Below, in pieces: positions 32,438 through 41,779 of a stretch of 64,000 nt of DNA. The notes beneath the pieces were generated by a model. That model ran no database searches. It was not told the origin of the DNA and was given only the letters and a program-made list of their open reading frames with translations. The position numbers and the translations under genes are program-made. Position 1 is the stretch's first letter. Every line of letters begins with the position of its first letter. This stretch comes from an uncultured Pseudomonadota bacterium (lineage in GTDB: Bacteria > Pseudomonadota > Gammaproteobacteria > Burkholderiales > JALYOK01): NCBI GenBank assembly GCA_902826775.1, contig CADEHE010000015.1, forward strand, positions 1-64,000. The letters are read 5' to 3'.

Positions 32438-35400
32438 CCAAGCTGGGGTTGACGCCGAGTTGGTAGCTCAACCCCAGCCAAAAGGCTCGCGGTGCGCCGG
32501 GCCCAACAAAAGTTGTGTTCTGCCATTCATTCGAGTTGTAGTTCCAACCGCTCGGACCGATCGCGCCGTTAGTGGACGGCGCGAAGGGTGTGAAGCCCAG
32601 CCGTCCGGCGGTAAAGTACTCCTTGTCGAACAGATTGTTCACTTGCGCAAACAGCGTCAAACCTCTGCTTAGCTTTAAAGTCGTTTGCAAATTGAAAATA
32701 GCGTAACCTGGTACGTACCCGCGCTCGCGGAACGCGCGCCCAGGGGTACCCGGACTCTGATTGATGTCCCCAGGTGCGCCGAGGTAGATGCCGGTTTCAG
32801 CGTCGGTTCCGCTTCCTTGGTGCGCATTGTTTTCGTTGCCACGGACGAACGACTTCGAGTGCGCCACCATATTTAAGCCGACGCTCCAACGCTCAGTGAC
32901 CGGATAATTCAAGTTGATGTTTAGGTTGTGTAAGGGAATACCTGGCATCCGTGCTCCTGGATCCACTCGCGTCATCCGGTAGGTTCCCGCGGTCCCGTTG
33001 TCGAGCGCGGTAGGGGTTGGGATGGACGACCCCGGCTGGCTATTTTGATTGAAGTCCGCGCTACTGTTGTGTGGGCTCAGCACATAGAAGCGCGATTGGA
33101 AAGTCGCATCACTGAGCGAGTAGTTGATCTTCAACGACGCGCGCCCCACCGGCCCGCTGAGGCCAAGCTCGATGCCTTGCCGGCGCGTCTTGCCAACGGT
33201 ATCAAAAAAACTGCGTTCCGCTGATACACCAACAAAATAGATGTCGTCCTTTAAATCCGTTCGGTAGAGACTTGCGTTCCAATCCCATTTTTTCAGCAAC
33301 TTGCCCCGCACGCCAAGCTCGGCAGAGCGGGCCTCAATTTGCGGCAAGAAGGGATCACCCGACAACGTCGTCGGCAAGGTGCAGGTCGGCCCCACCAGGC
33401 TGCGCGGACGCAAGAAAGGCGTGAGCGGTTCGCCGGTTAGGTCGTCCGTCTGGCCAGCGTTAAGATCGATCAATGTCGAATCGAACGCGCAACCAAGCTC
33501 GACCACAGACGGCGTACGCGTGCCTTGGCTAAGGTTGGCAAACACGTTCAACTCCGGCTTGGGCAGCCAATTGATGCCGAACGCAGGATTGAACGAGTTG
33601 TAGTTGGCCTCCTCGGCTGTCGGTGTGACTGGCAAAGAACTGAAGTCGCGCGGCGCAATCTCGGGCTGCGCTGGGCAGGATGCAGGATCTTCGCTGGGGC
33701 ACAGCAAGAACTGGGACAAGACATTGCGATTGCGCAGATTGTGCAAGTCTCCCGCCTCCGAGCCGATCGCGCTGCGCGTCTTGAGCAGCGTTTTTACCTT
33801 GGTGTGGTTGTAGCGGCCGGCGAAGGTCAGGTGCAAGTTCTCGCGCGGCGACCATGTTTCGCTAAAATATGCGCTGCGCGTGCGCGTCGTTCCTTCAAAA
33901 TCGTTGGCGCGAATGTCCACTTGCGCCGCGCGATACAGCGGATCAATTGCATCGGGTGCTTCGTAGACGTTGCGGCTCGCATCGATCAACGCTAAGCGCT
34001 GCCCCATGCCGTATTCGGCCGCACTCGCATCGATCGATGCGCCCAACATGAACTTGTGCTTCTTCAGGTTCCAGTTCGCCTGCAGCGCAGCGCCGTCGGT
34101 CAATTGATCGATCTGCGTCTTGCTAATGAGTCCGATGGGCGTTCCTTCGACGACGCCCGGTCCGCCATTCGCAGCTCCATTGCGCCCCCCCAAGCGACGA
34201 AATGCGATGCGTTGTCCGTCGCAGAGTCCCAGCTCCAATGGGTCGTTCAGCGGCGGAACATTCACGAAGTCGAAACTGCCCGGGCTTTCCGGATCCTCTA
34301 TGATACGGAAGTCGCGCAACCCGTCACGATCGGCATCCAAATACTGACACAACGGCCGCGGCGAGTTGTGCGGGATGGCGTCACCGCGCACGTAGTCGAT
34401 ATCGCTTTCAAAATCCTCAAAGGCTTCGTAAATGTCACCGTTATAACCCCGCCGCTCACTATCGCGTCGATAGATTTGTGCGCTCAAGTTAAAGGTTTCC
34501 GACACGTCCAGCGCACCGAACAAGCTGAACTGAGCGAGATCGTTCTTCGTTTGATCCGGCGAAGTGAAAACCGTTTCCGGACGTTGGCGCCACAGCTCGA
34601 TCGGAATCAATCCGTTTCCGATCAGGTCGTTGCCTGCCGCGAGCACGCTCGCGCCAAGCGTGCCGCGCTCGCCGCGCCAGTCCACGCGGCCGAAGATCTG
34701 CTGTACGGTACTAGGAGAGTTGTCACGCCAACCATCCTCGTCGAAGTACGTAAGTGCAGCAAAACCGCCGAGCTTGCCGTTGTTACCACCGGCGGATAGC
34801 TGCAACTGTTTGCGTCCCCACGAACCGCCGAGAAGCTGAGCATCGGCGCCGCGGGCCGTAAAGCCGCTTTTCGTACGCAGCGAGATCGCTCCACCGAGTG
34901 TATTGAGGCCGAACAACGGATTCGACCCAGGGAAGACGTCCATGCGATCGATCGCATTCATGGGAATCAGATCCCAGTTGACGACGTCGCCAAAAGGTTC
35001 GTTGACACGAATGCCGTCAAAAAACACCGAGAGTCCTTGCGGCGTTCCCAGCTGCGGACTGGCGGTGAATCCGCGGTAGGTAATGTCCACTTGGAACGGG
35101 TTACCTGCATAGTCGTTCACGTTTACCGACTGCAATTGGGAGTTCATGAAGTCGCCCAAACTTAGCGCATGCGACTCCTGGATTTGCTGCTTGTTGATGC
35201 TTTGAATGTTTCCGGGAATTTGATCTTGGGTGACCGTCAATCCCGGCAGCGGGCCTGCTTCTGTCGGTCGCACCCCCTCGACAGTCAGCGGCGCCAGTTC
35301 GCGAAGATCGTCCGCGGAGCTACTCTCTTGAGCGCGAGCGGAATAGCCAGAAACAACAATAAGCGCAGCCGACAGGGCCGCGCCGGCTAGCCAAGTTCCA

Positions 35401-35438
35401 CGCACGCGCGGGACTGACCACGACAAATCGGCACTCAC
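32427..35438 (-). CDS. TonB-dependent outer-membrane receptor 2
   Basis: A 1003-residue receptor. The signal peptide ends near ARA-QE. The plug (about residues 60-200) has GFTASPQLGTPQGLSVFFDG and RVNEPFGDVVNWDLIP, and the barrel ends FWLGLSYQLGVNPS. Plug phrases match receptor 1 almost word for word, so the two are paralogs; this one has longer extracellular loops. The GTG start overlaps the stop of the upstream lipoprotein gene by four bases, so receptor and lipoproteins are made together, as in SusCD-like or siderophore systems. The substrate is not shown. Confidence 0.9.
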   Translation of the reverse strand: MSADLSWSVPRVRGTWLAGAALSAALIVVSGYSARAQESSSADDLRELAPLTVEGVRPTEAGPLPGLTVTQDQIPGNIQSINKQQIQESHALSLGDFMNSQLQSVNVNDYAGNPFQVDITYRGFTASPQLGTPQGLSVFFDGIRVNEPFGDVVNWDLIPMNAIDRMDVFPGSNPLFGLNTLGGAISLRTKSGFTARGADAQLLGGSWGRKQLQLSAGGNNGKLGGFAALTYFDEDGWRDNSPSTVQQIFGRVDWRGERGTLGASVLAAGNDLIGNGLIPIELWRQRPETVFTSPDQTKNDLAQFSLFGALDVSETFNLSAQIYRRDSERRGYNGDIYEAFEDFESDIDYVRGDAIPHNSPRPLCQYLDADRDGLRDFRIIEDPESPGSFDFVNVPPLNDPLELGLCDGQRIAFRRLGGRNGAANGGPGVVEGTPIGLISKTQIDQLTDGAALQANWNLKKHKFMLGASIDASAAEYGMGQRLALIDASRNVYEAPDAIDPLYRAAQVDIRANDFEGTTRTRSAYFSETWSPRENLHLTFAGRYNHTKVKTLLKTRSAIGSEAGDLHNLRNRNVLSQFLLCPSEDPASCPAQPEIAPRDFSSLPVTPTAEEANYNSFNPAFGINWLPKPELNVFANLSQGTRTPSVVELGCAFDSTLIDLNAGQTDDLTGEPLTPFLRPRSLVGPTCTLPTTLSGDPFLPQIEARSAELGVRGKLLKKWDWNASLYRTDLKDDIYFVGVSAERSFFDTVGKTRRQGIELGLSGPVGRASLKINYSLSDATFQSRFYVLSPHNSSADFNQNSQPGSSIPTPTALDNGTAGTYRMTRVDPGARMPGIPLHNLNINLNYPVTERWSVGLNMVAHSKSFVRGNENNAHQGSGTDAETGIYLGAPGDINQSPGTPGRAFRERGYVPGYAIFNLQTTLKLSRGLTLFAQVNNLFDKEYFTAGRLGFTPFAPSTNGAIGPSGWNYNSNEWQNTTFVGPGAPRAFWLGLSYQLGVNPSLAAD

Positions 35439-37306
35439 GGCATCGTCCCATTGATAGTCAGCGTCCGATCGCCGATGCCGCCGTCCGGATCAATCTCCTG
35501 CAACACCGTGCCGTTGAACTGGGCCTGGTACGAATCGCCGAACGGAGTGATGCTGAAACCTGCACAGGCCGCGCCCACGCAACGGTACTGTACTACTGGA
35601 TTCAAGAATAGATTTAGAAATCCTGCGTTCACGTACGGTCGCGACAGTTGAATCGACTGGACGGCACCAGTGGCGGAGTCAAACTCCGCGGCTTCAATCA
35701 AAGTATCGAGAACTTCGCTTGCCGGTATCGTGGTAATCAGTTGCAGCGACACCGATTCCACTACTCCGTCGCCATCGTTGTCATTCGGGATAAAACTTGA
35801 GAAGGAGCTCAGGCAAAGATCCTCGTGCGTGCCGTCACTATGGTCAAGCGCGATTCGCACCGGCTCCTCACAAGTGCTGGAAACGGCAATCGGGGCCAGC
35901 GTTTCCAGCACCGCGGAGACGCGCGCCTGCTCCGTAGACGAGAGCGAGCCGTCAGCGTTCACTTTGCTGAGCGTTGTATTGCTCAGCGTCAGTGTCCGAT
36001 GACCCTGCGCATCAGCCGCTGCTAACGTAACGCCCGCGCAGGCAGAGTTCTTGCAGCGGTAGCGTATAGAGGCGGGATTGCCGTTGAGCAAGGGATCATC
36101 AATGGACACCCATACCACGCGCTCGCCCTCCGCGATGACGTTAAGCAACCAAGGTAATGTGGACTTACTCAGGAATGCATAGGAAGTGCGTGCGGCCTTG
36201 CGAGTAGTGAAGCGTCGCGCAACACATTGCAGATCGGTGCCACCGTCAGAAAACACCGTTGAAACTCTGGTGCCTAGACAAACCAAAGGTACCGGGCCGT
36301 CGCCGCTTTGCGCTGCCCCATTTAGCACCGCGGAGCCTGTCCCCTGCCGTGCGGCTAATCTCGCCGAAGTTAGAGTGATGCGGCGCGAGCCGTCGCCCGC
36401 GGGGGTACCGAGGGCTATACCACTGCATGTACTAGCCTGACAATCATATTCAATAACATTGTTACGGCCATACTCCGTGGATATCACGTTGCCATCGCGA
36501 ACGCGCACGACCAACACGTCGCCGAGCGCGCTGGTAAATTGGTAGCGAGTTATCGAGCTATCGAGCGAATCCGGGCCAGTACTCTTGCTCGCCGGGCAAA
36601 GCTCGTCGCTGGCATCGCCCAAGCTCACCGCGACGGCTTCCGTTTTGCAGCGACGCGACTCATCCGCAACCTCGCCGACAAAATCTGGAAACGTCTGACG
36701 CGTAGCGGTCACGGCATTCAGCACCGTGCGCAGCGTATCGTGCATGGGATCGCCGTTTAGCGCGGTAAATGGTGTACGCACAAAGCTGGCGATCCCCGCA
36801 GGCACTTGAACGTTCAACTGCCGCAGCAGCAGACGGCGTACTCGCTGCTCAGCGAGCACAACCTCGGTCTCAGTAACCTCAGACAAATTTGCATCGCCGC
36901 TGGCCAAGGTATCGTAAAAAAGCGTTGGCGGCTCGCCGCGTAACATTGCCACCGTGAGCTCAGTTAGCGGCGTCACGTTTACTACCCCGGGTTGCGTCGC
37001 AACCGAATGAAATACGCCCTGCGAACGCATCAAGCCGCGCAGCAGGAATGGTCCAGTCTTGCCTTCAATATTCAACCGAAAGGCACCCTGACGGTCGGCC
37101 TGCACCCCAAGCGGCGCTTCCGATGCATGCTGTGCTGTGATGCCCTCGCCCACGGTAAATCCGTTCGATAAGGTGCCAGCTATCGTCACGGAGTTATCGG
37201 TTGCGCCGCCGCCGGTTGAGGGACAGCCGCCGAGCCATAGCAGCAAGGGCGCAAGCAGCGCGACTGCGACAAGACGGCTGGCAAATGCAAGTTGACGCGA
37301 GATCAT
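35435..37306 (-). CDS. Large lipoprotein 2 with Cys-pair repeats
   Basis: A 623-residue lipoprotein from ATG 37306 (MISRQLAFASRLVAVALLAP, lipobox LWLGGC), four bases after the stop of its paralog. An N-terminal beta domain is followed by three repeats, each with a Y-x-C-x(3-5)-C-x-G phrase (DCQASTCSGIAL, RCKNSACAGVTL, RCVGAACAGFSI), then a Leu/Thr-rich strand. A D-x-D-x-D-G loop (NDNDGDGVVES) and DPDGGIGDRTL look like calcium-type metal loops. No known family is recognised. Coupling to receptor 2 suggests a surface-exposed partner that captures a ligand. Confidence 0.7.
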   Translation of the reverse strand: MISRQLAFASRLVAVALLAPLLLWLGGCPSTGGGATDNSVTIAGTLSNGFTVGEGITAQHASEAPLGVQADRQGAFRLNIEGKTGPFLLRGLMRSQGVFHSVATQPGVVNVTPLTELTVAMLRGEPPTLFYDTLASGDANLSEVTETEVVLAEQRVRRLLLRQLNVQVPAGIASFVRTPFTALNGDPMHDTLRTVLNAVTATRQTFPDFVGEVADESRRCKTEAVAVSLGDASDELCPASKSTGPDSLDSSITRYQFTSALGDVLVVRVRDGNVISTEYGRNNVIEYDCQASTCSGIALGTPAGDGSRRITLTSARLAARQGTGSAVLNGAAQSGDGPVPLVCLGTRVSTVFSDGGTDLQCVARRFTTRKAARTSYAFLSKSTLPWLLNVIAEGERVVWVSIDDPLLNGNPASIRYRCKNSACAGVTLAAADAQGHRTLTLSNTTLSKVNADGSLSSTEQARVSAVLETLAPIAVSSTCEEPVRIALDHSDGTHEDLCLSSFSSFIPNDNDGDGVVESVSLQLITTIPASEVLDTLIEAAEFDSATGAVQSIQLSRPYVNAGFLNLFLNPVVQYRCVGAACAGFSITPFGDSYQAQFNGTVLQEIDPDGGIGDRTLTINGTMP

Positions 37307-37310
37307 GATG

Positions 37311-39191
37311 CTAGAACGGCAATCCAGAAATGATGAAACCATGCAGGGCGAGCGTTCGATCGCCCGCGCCGCCATCGGGATCGATTTCGCGCAGCATCGT
37401 GCCCTCGAACTCAAAAATGTATCGACCTTCGGAGTTGCGCGTCATAGTCATGCCGGCACACGTCGCCGCGAGGCAGCGATATTCCACGGGGTAGGCGTCG
37501 AAGAAAGTGCGTAGGAATTCCACCGACGCGGGCTCATTGACAACGACGTCGAACAGCGCGGAAACCTGATCGCCGCTTAGCGTTGCATCCGCATTCAAGC
37601 CAACTTGTTCGTTGATCCCGTCCCCATCGGCATCGTTGACTGAAAGTCCACCATCGGGATCGATGTCGCACAGCGGGAGCACCACACCATCACTGCTTGT
37701 CAGCGTAAGTCGGATCGGTACTGCGCACGCAGCGGTAGGGGGCACCGGCGGCGGCGCAGAAACCAGGTTCGCCGTCACCCGCACTGTGTCATCGGTGTTA
37801 ACTGTGCCATCGCCATTCGCGCGCGCAAGCAGCGCGGAAGCCAAACTTACCGTGCGCCGCCCTTGGGCGTCGGCTGGGCTCACGCTGACGCCGGCGCAGT
37901 CGCTGTTCTTGCAGCGGTAATCGATGCCACCGAAACTTGGACCGATGCCGACCCACACCACGGACTGCCCATCTGCCCGCACATCCAACAGGCGCGACGC
38001 ATCGTTCTTGCCGAAGAAACCGAACGACATGCGAGCAAAGCGCGGCGTGGTGACGCGCCGTGCGAGACAATCTACTTCGGAGCGCCCATCCGCGTATTCG
38101 TAGATGATCTTGCTGCCGGTGCAGTTGCGCGGCGGTATGCCGTTTCCACTAACGAGAGTACCGGTGAGCAGCGCATTGCCCGTCGCACCTGCTAGCGCGG
38201 TGCCAGCAAAAGCAACAGCGCGGTTGCCTTCGCCATCCAATTCACCCAGCGTTACAGCGTTACACGCTGAGTCGGCGCACGCGAATAGCACGTTGCCTTC
38301 ACGCTCGAATTCGATCGCCAGAACTGACGTTCCGCGCGTGCGGACAACCAGCGCATCGTTCATCGCGTTGATGAAACGCGCGATCGTGATTGAGGCATCG
38401 TTCGGGTCTACCGCGTTTTCTTTGTTTGCCGGACATAGCTCTTCCGGCTCGCCGGCGATCTCGATGCGCAGCTTTTCGGCTTTGCAGCGCAACGATTCCT
38501 CCGCTACGTCTGACACCAATTGCTCGAAATCGGTTCCGGTTGCGTCAAGCCTGCGCTTGAGTTCGGACAACAGGTCGTCCATCGGGTCGCCGGGCAGCGC
38601 GGTAAATGCGAGAGCACTAAACGAGGTAATGTTCGCGGGCACGGCAATACCGAGTTGCCGCTGCAAGCGCTTGACGACTTTTAGATGCGCCGCGTCGATG
38701 TTTGCCTGAGAGACGGCCGAGAAATCGCCTGCGCCGGAGGGACCCAATGAGTCAAAAAACACATTCGGATTGTCCCCCTGCAACTCGGCAACGACCAAAG
38801 TCGTCAGCGGCGTCACGTTCACCGTACCGGGCTGGGTCGCTACCGCAAACCAGGAAGACCCGCCGAAGAGTTGACCGACCGTGCGCGCTTGCAGCAGGAA
38901 TGGCGCTGCCTGCGGCTCGACGATCATGGCGTAGCGCCCGCCCGCATCCGTGCCAACGGCTATGTTTGGTCCCGCTGCCGGTCTGGATAAGACTTCCGCA
39001 AACGCCGCAGGCGCGCCGCCGGCCACGGTGCCGACCAGTTCTATCCGTTGAGGAGCTTGCTCGGGATGGCGGCTATCGTCCGACGGACAGCCGACGAGCA
39101 TACCGCTTCCGCAAAGAAGCAGTATGCCTCGAAGGAGTACGACGAAACGGGGAGCACGACGCACCCCTGCGTCGAGCCTGCGAGCGGGCAT
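37311..39191 (-). CDS. Large lipoprotein 1 with Cys-pair repeats
   Basis: A 626-residue paralog of the next gene, first in the operon lipoprotein 1 - lipoprotein 2 - receptor 2. AGAGG precedes the ATG. The lipobox is GMLVGC. Shared blocks are ATQPGTVNVTPLTTLVVAEL, FTALPGDPMDDLL, AEKLRIEIAGEPEELCPANK and the repeats ACADSACNAVTL, RCKNSDCAGVSV and RCLAATCAGMTM. Metal-loop-like Asp clusters occur at DIDPDGGLSVNDADGDGINE and IDPDGGAGDRTL. The tandem pair looks like an old duplication with both copies kept. Localisation on the outer membrane is inferred. Confidence 0.7.
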   Translation of the reverse strand: MPARRLDAGVRRAPRFVVLLRGILLLCGSGMLVGCPSDDSRHPEQAPQRIELVGTVAGGAPAAFAEVLSRPAAGPNIAVGTDAGGRYAMIVEPQAAPFLLQARTVGQLFGGSSWFAVATQPGTVNVTPLTTLVVAELQGDNPNVFFDSLGPSGAGDFSAVSQANIDAAHLKVVKRLQRQLGIAVPANITSFSALAFTALPGDPMDDLLSELKRRLDATGTDFEQLVSDVAEESLRCKAEKLRIEIAGEPEELCPANKENAVDPNDASITIARFINAMNDALVVRTRGTSVLAIEFEREGNVLFACADSACNAVTLGELDGEGNRAVAFAGTALAGATGNALLTGTLVSGNGIPPRNCTGSKIIYEYADGRSEVDCLARRVTTPRFARMSFGFFGKNDASRLLDVRADGQSVVWVGIGPSFGGIDYRCKNSDCAGVSVSPADAQGRRTVSLASALLARANGDGTVNTDDTVRVTANLVSAPPPVPPTAACAVPIRLTLTSSDGVVLPLCDIDPDGGLSVNDADGDGINEQVGLNADATLSGDQVSALFDVVVNEPASVEFLRTFFDAYPVEYRCLAATCAGMTMTRNSEGRYIFEFEGTMLREIDPDGGAGDRTLALHGFIISGLPF

Positions 39192-39217
39192 TGCTACCTC
39201 TAGTCTTTTTTGTTGTT

Positions 39218-39286
39218 GACTGCCTCCCCGCTTGCGCGGGTCTGCCGGGCGTACACGCCTAGGCAGCCAGGTTGGATGCTACGCAA
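39218..39286 (-). promoter_or_regulatory. Structured 5' leader A (shared with 41780-41849)
   Basis: Read on the minus strand this 69-nt segment begins TTGCGTAGCAT. It can fold into an outer stem GGCTGCC/GGCAGTC enclosing two hairpins (GGCGT-GT-ACGCC and CCCGC-GCAA-GCGGG) with conserved CCCGGCAGACCC between them. It ends 26 nt before the ATG, directly upstream of the Shine-Dalgarno sequence. Leader B before the dehydrogenase at 41752 has the same length, ends and internal GGCAGACC but different stem sequences that still pair. TAGCAT may be the -10 box, in which case only the rest is transcribed. Confidence 0.65.
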
Positions 39287-39306
39287 TAGCTCGCCGAACG
39301 GGATAC

Positions 39307-39341
39307 GGAAAAACTCCCGTCAATAATCAGGATATTCTCCC
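39307..39341 (-). promoter_or_regulatory. Operator pair for lipoprotein/receptor 2 operon
   Basis: GGAAAAACTCCC (39307-39318) and GGATATTCTCCC (39330-39341) on the plus strand are 23 bp apart, about 120 bp upstream of the lipoprotein 1 start and 25 bp from the TAGCAT -10-like element. The flanks, including GGATAGATGAA near 39380, are also shared with the promoter at 41.9 kb. Confidence 0.75.
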
Positions 39342-39556
39342 GTCTCTTGATTTATCTCTTATGCCAGTAAGCTAGCTAGGTCGGATAGATGAAGTCATGC
39401 TTCGACTTCGGTTACTGAGGATTGAACAAGACAGTAACTTTGAATGCGCGGCTCGGCCAAGGCAAACAATCGGGGATGATGAGAACGCAGACGCGGCGCG
39501 CTTACCCACTACAACGCCTCGTAGGTTCCACTTCAATTCGGCACTTGCAACAAGCC

Positions 39557-39973
39557 TTAGTGCTTGTTCTCCGGCTCTACACTCGCTTCGACGCTCCGCA
39601 GGGAGATAATAGCGGCGACAGCGGCCCAAATATCGTCGTCTGGGATGCTGCCTTTCCAAGCGGGCATCATCTTGCCCGCGCGTTTGCGGCCATTCGTGAT
39701 AGTCGCGTGCAATGAGTTCCATGCCAAATCAGTCCGATTGCGCAGCGACGGCGCCTTCAGACCCCGACCATCAGTCCCGTGGCAGTATCCACCACATGCC
39801 GTATTGAGGAGCTTTAGTCCGCGCTGGATTACCTCAGGATTGCCCAGATCGACGCCGCCGGTTTTGTCGGGTGCAGGCAATTCATCGGCGCTCCAGGCAT
39901 AGGTTGTCGCGACGCTGGCGATAACGATGCCGAGCATGACGAGATTGCATCGAAAACAGGAATAGATTTTCAT
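39557..39973 (-). CDS. Cytochrome c with CxxxCH motif, partner of dehydrogenase A
   Basis: A 138-residue periplasmic monoheme cytochrome with signal peptide (cleavage near AWS-AD). The heme motif is Cys60-Gly-Gly-Tyr-Cys64-His65, with three residues between the cysteines instead of two. A Met-rich KMMPAWKG supplies the likely axial Met. It follows the dehydrogenase at 40028-41752 by 54 bp, across a perfect hairpin, and should be its electron acceptor. Related cytochromes with the same odd spacing follow two other dehydrogenases in this window. Confidence 0.8.
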   Translation of the reverse strand: MKIYSCFRCNLVMLGIVIASVATTYAWSADELPAPDKTGGVDLGNPEVIQRGLKLLNTACGGYCHGTDGRGLKAPSLRNRTDLAWNSLHATITNGRKRAGKMMPAWKGSIPDDDIWAAVAAIISLRSVEASVEPENKH

Positions 39974-39983
39974 CGTGGCAACG

Positions 39984-40015
39984 GAAAGCGGAAGGGCTTG
40001 CGCCCTTCCGCTTTC
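39984..40015 (-). promoter_or_regulatory. Perfect 14-bp hairpin between dehydrogenase A and cytochrome
   Basis: GAAAGCGGAAGGGC pairs fully with GCCCTTCCGCTTTC around a 4-nt loop in the intercistronic gap. No T-tract follows on the minus strand, so it more likely protects or processes the mRNA, setting dehydrogenase above cytochrome, than terminates it fully. Confidence 0.65.
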
Positions 40016-40027
40016 GATCAGACCTCG

Positions 40028-41752
40028 TTATCGGCTGACTTTGAACGCAAACATACTAGCACCCGCCGGAATCTCACCCACTTCCGGGTAGATACCTGCA
40101 GTGATCGACGCCACCGCAGATCCGATACCGCTCGGCACCAGGATGTACTGCTCATTACCTGCCATGTAGCTTATGATGCCCCCACGTGTACCGGACCCGG
40201 TGTTGAAGCGCCATAGCTCGGTCCCGTTGCTCGAATCGTAAGCAGAAACCACTCCCTTGATGTCCACGCTGAACACCAATCCGCCCTTGGTCGAGAGCAC
40301 GCCCGAGATGCGCGGATAATCGTCGTGCACCGACCACAGCTTCTTGCCAGTCAGCGGATCCCATGCATCGAGTGCGCCATGGGCCTTGTCACCGGGCGGG
40401 TGCACCCACGTTAGTTCCGCGCCAGCATACCACCCAAGAGGATCAAGCGACGGTTTCTCCTGGCGTACTTTGGCGATTTGGCAGATCTCTTGGCGCGAGT
40501 TGAACCACACACCTGTATCGGGGTTGTAAGAGCCCGGATTCCAGCTACGTCCACCGATAATGGACGGGCAGAACAGGTTGTCCTTGGAGATGGATGGCGG
40601 GTTGCGGCCAATCAGTTCGCCGGTCTTAGGATCGATCGACTGGACGTAGGTCGAATGCTTGTTTATCTTCCACACGTTCTCGATCTTGCCGTTGGTGCGA
40701 TCGTAGACATAGACGTAACCGCCTTTGCCCTGGTGCACCATCAGCTTCTTACCACCTTTGTTGATCAGGACAAACTCGCCTAGGGTCGCATCGAAGTCCC
40801 AGTCATCGTGAGGATTCTCCTGAAAATGCCAGACGATTTTCCCCGTGTCCGGGTTCATCGCAAGCACTGAGCTGCTATAGAGATTGTCGCCCGGCCGTGC
40901 GCCGACGCCATTCTTGCGCAGGTGGCCTTTGGGGCCTTCGCCCGGTGGTGCCCAATCGAACCACGGCGAAGGGTTAGACGTCCCCCAATAAAGAAGATCG
41001 AGATCGGGATCGTAGCTGCCGACGTGCCATGCGCCCACACCTGCGTACTTCGCACTGGACTCGCCGAAGTCGTTCATCCCCCAGTGCTCCTCGCCCTCAA
41101 GGACCGGATCGAAATACCACAGCTTTTCCCCGGTCGCCTGGCTCAGGCCGAAAATGCCGGCGCCACGCGTTGGAATCCCGCCGCCGGTTGAACCAAAGAT
41201 CAATTTGTCTTTCACCGCGAGCGGTGGCGAGGTGAACATGCAGCCGCACTTAAGCGTGTCGACCAGTTGCGCTTCCCAAACTGGTTTACCAGTTTTCAGG
41301 TCAAGCGCAATAGCGCGACCATCGATCGTTCCCAAGAAAAGGCGTCCATTGGCAACGGTCACGCCTCGCGAATAAGGCCCAACCGGCAGCTTGTCAACGC
41401 CGTCCAAAATTTTTGGAACGTAACGCCAAATCTCCTTGCCGGTTCGGCCATCCACAGCATAAATTCTATTGTAGGACGCCGTGTAGTAGACCACACCGTC
41501 CACAGCCAATGGGGTGCCCTGGAGGCCCGCGGTAATTTCGCCCGCCTGATGAACCCAAGCTACATTGAGCCGGCTGACGTTCTTACGATCTATTTGTGCC
41601 AGCGGGCTGTAGCGCTGAGAGTCGTAGGTCCGGTGATAGCTCGGCCAGTCGCCTGGCTTCGCTTTCTCGATTTCTGAAACACCTGCTGCCGTGGCCAAGC
41701 CGGTCGCGAGTACGGCAAGTCCCGCCAGCTGCATGCGCTGCCAAGATGTCAT
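40028..41752 (-). CDS. PQQ-type dehydrogenase A (Asp-x-Asp, no vicinal disulfide)
   Basis: A 574-residue periplasmic quinoprotein of the alcohol dehydrogenase propeller family, with W-motif repeats (TGKEIWRY, TGKKLWSVHD, GTELWRFNTGSG). The catalytic Asp319 lies in HDDWDFDATLGE and is followed by Asp321, the extra Asp that in XoxF-type enzymes binds lanthanides. Asn260 (GTSNPSPW) is kept. Two usual features are missing: no vicinal Cys pair occurs, but Cys169-Gly-Cys171 does, and the metal-ligand Glu of G-x-x-G-x-E-x-G-V-R-G is Gly192 (GSTGGGIPTRG). It has its own leader B and operator, and a CxxxCH cytochrome follows. The substrate is unknown. Confidence 0.85.
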   Translation of the reverse strand: MTSWQRMQLAGLAVLATGLATAAGVSEIEKAKPGDWPSYHRTYDSQRYSPLAQIDRKNVSRLNVAWVHQAGEITAGLQGTPLAVDGVVYYTASYNRIYAVDGRTGKEIWRYVPKILDGVDKLPVGPYSRGVTVANGRLFLGTIDGRAIALDLKTGKPVWEAQLVDTLKCGCMFTSPPLAVKDKLIFGSTGGGIPTRGAGIFGLSQATGEKLWYFDPVLEGEEHWGMNDFGESSAKYAGVGAWHVGSYDPDLDLLYWGTSNPSPWFDWAPPGEGPKGHLRKNGVGARPGDNLYSSSVLAMNPDTGKIVWHFQENPHDDWDFDATLGEFVLINKGGKKLMVHQGKGGYVYVYDRTNGKIENVWKINKHSTYVQSIDPKTGELIGRNPPSISKDNLFCPSIIGGRSWNPGSYNPDTGVWFNSRQEICQIAKVRQEKPSLDPLGWYAGAELTWVHPPGDKAHGALDAWDPLTGKKLWSVHDDYPRISGVLSTKGGLVFSVDIKGVVSAYDSSNGTELWRFNTGSGTRGGIISYMAGNEQYILVPSGIGSAVASITAGIYPEVGEIPAGASMFAFKVSR

Positions 41753-41779
41753 TTCTCAATCCTCTTTGAGTGTGTGATT

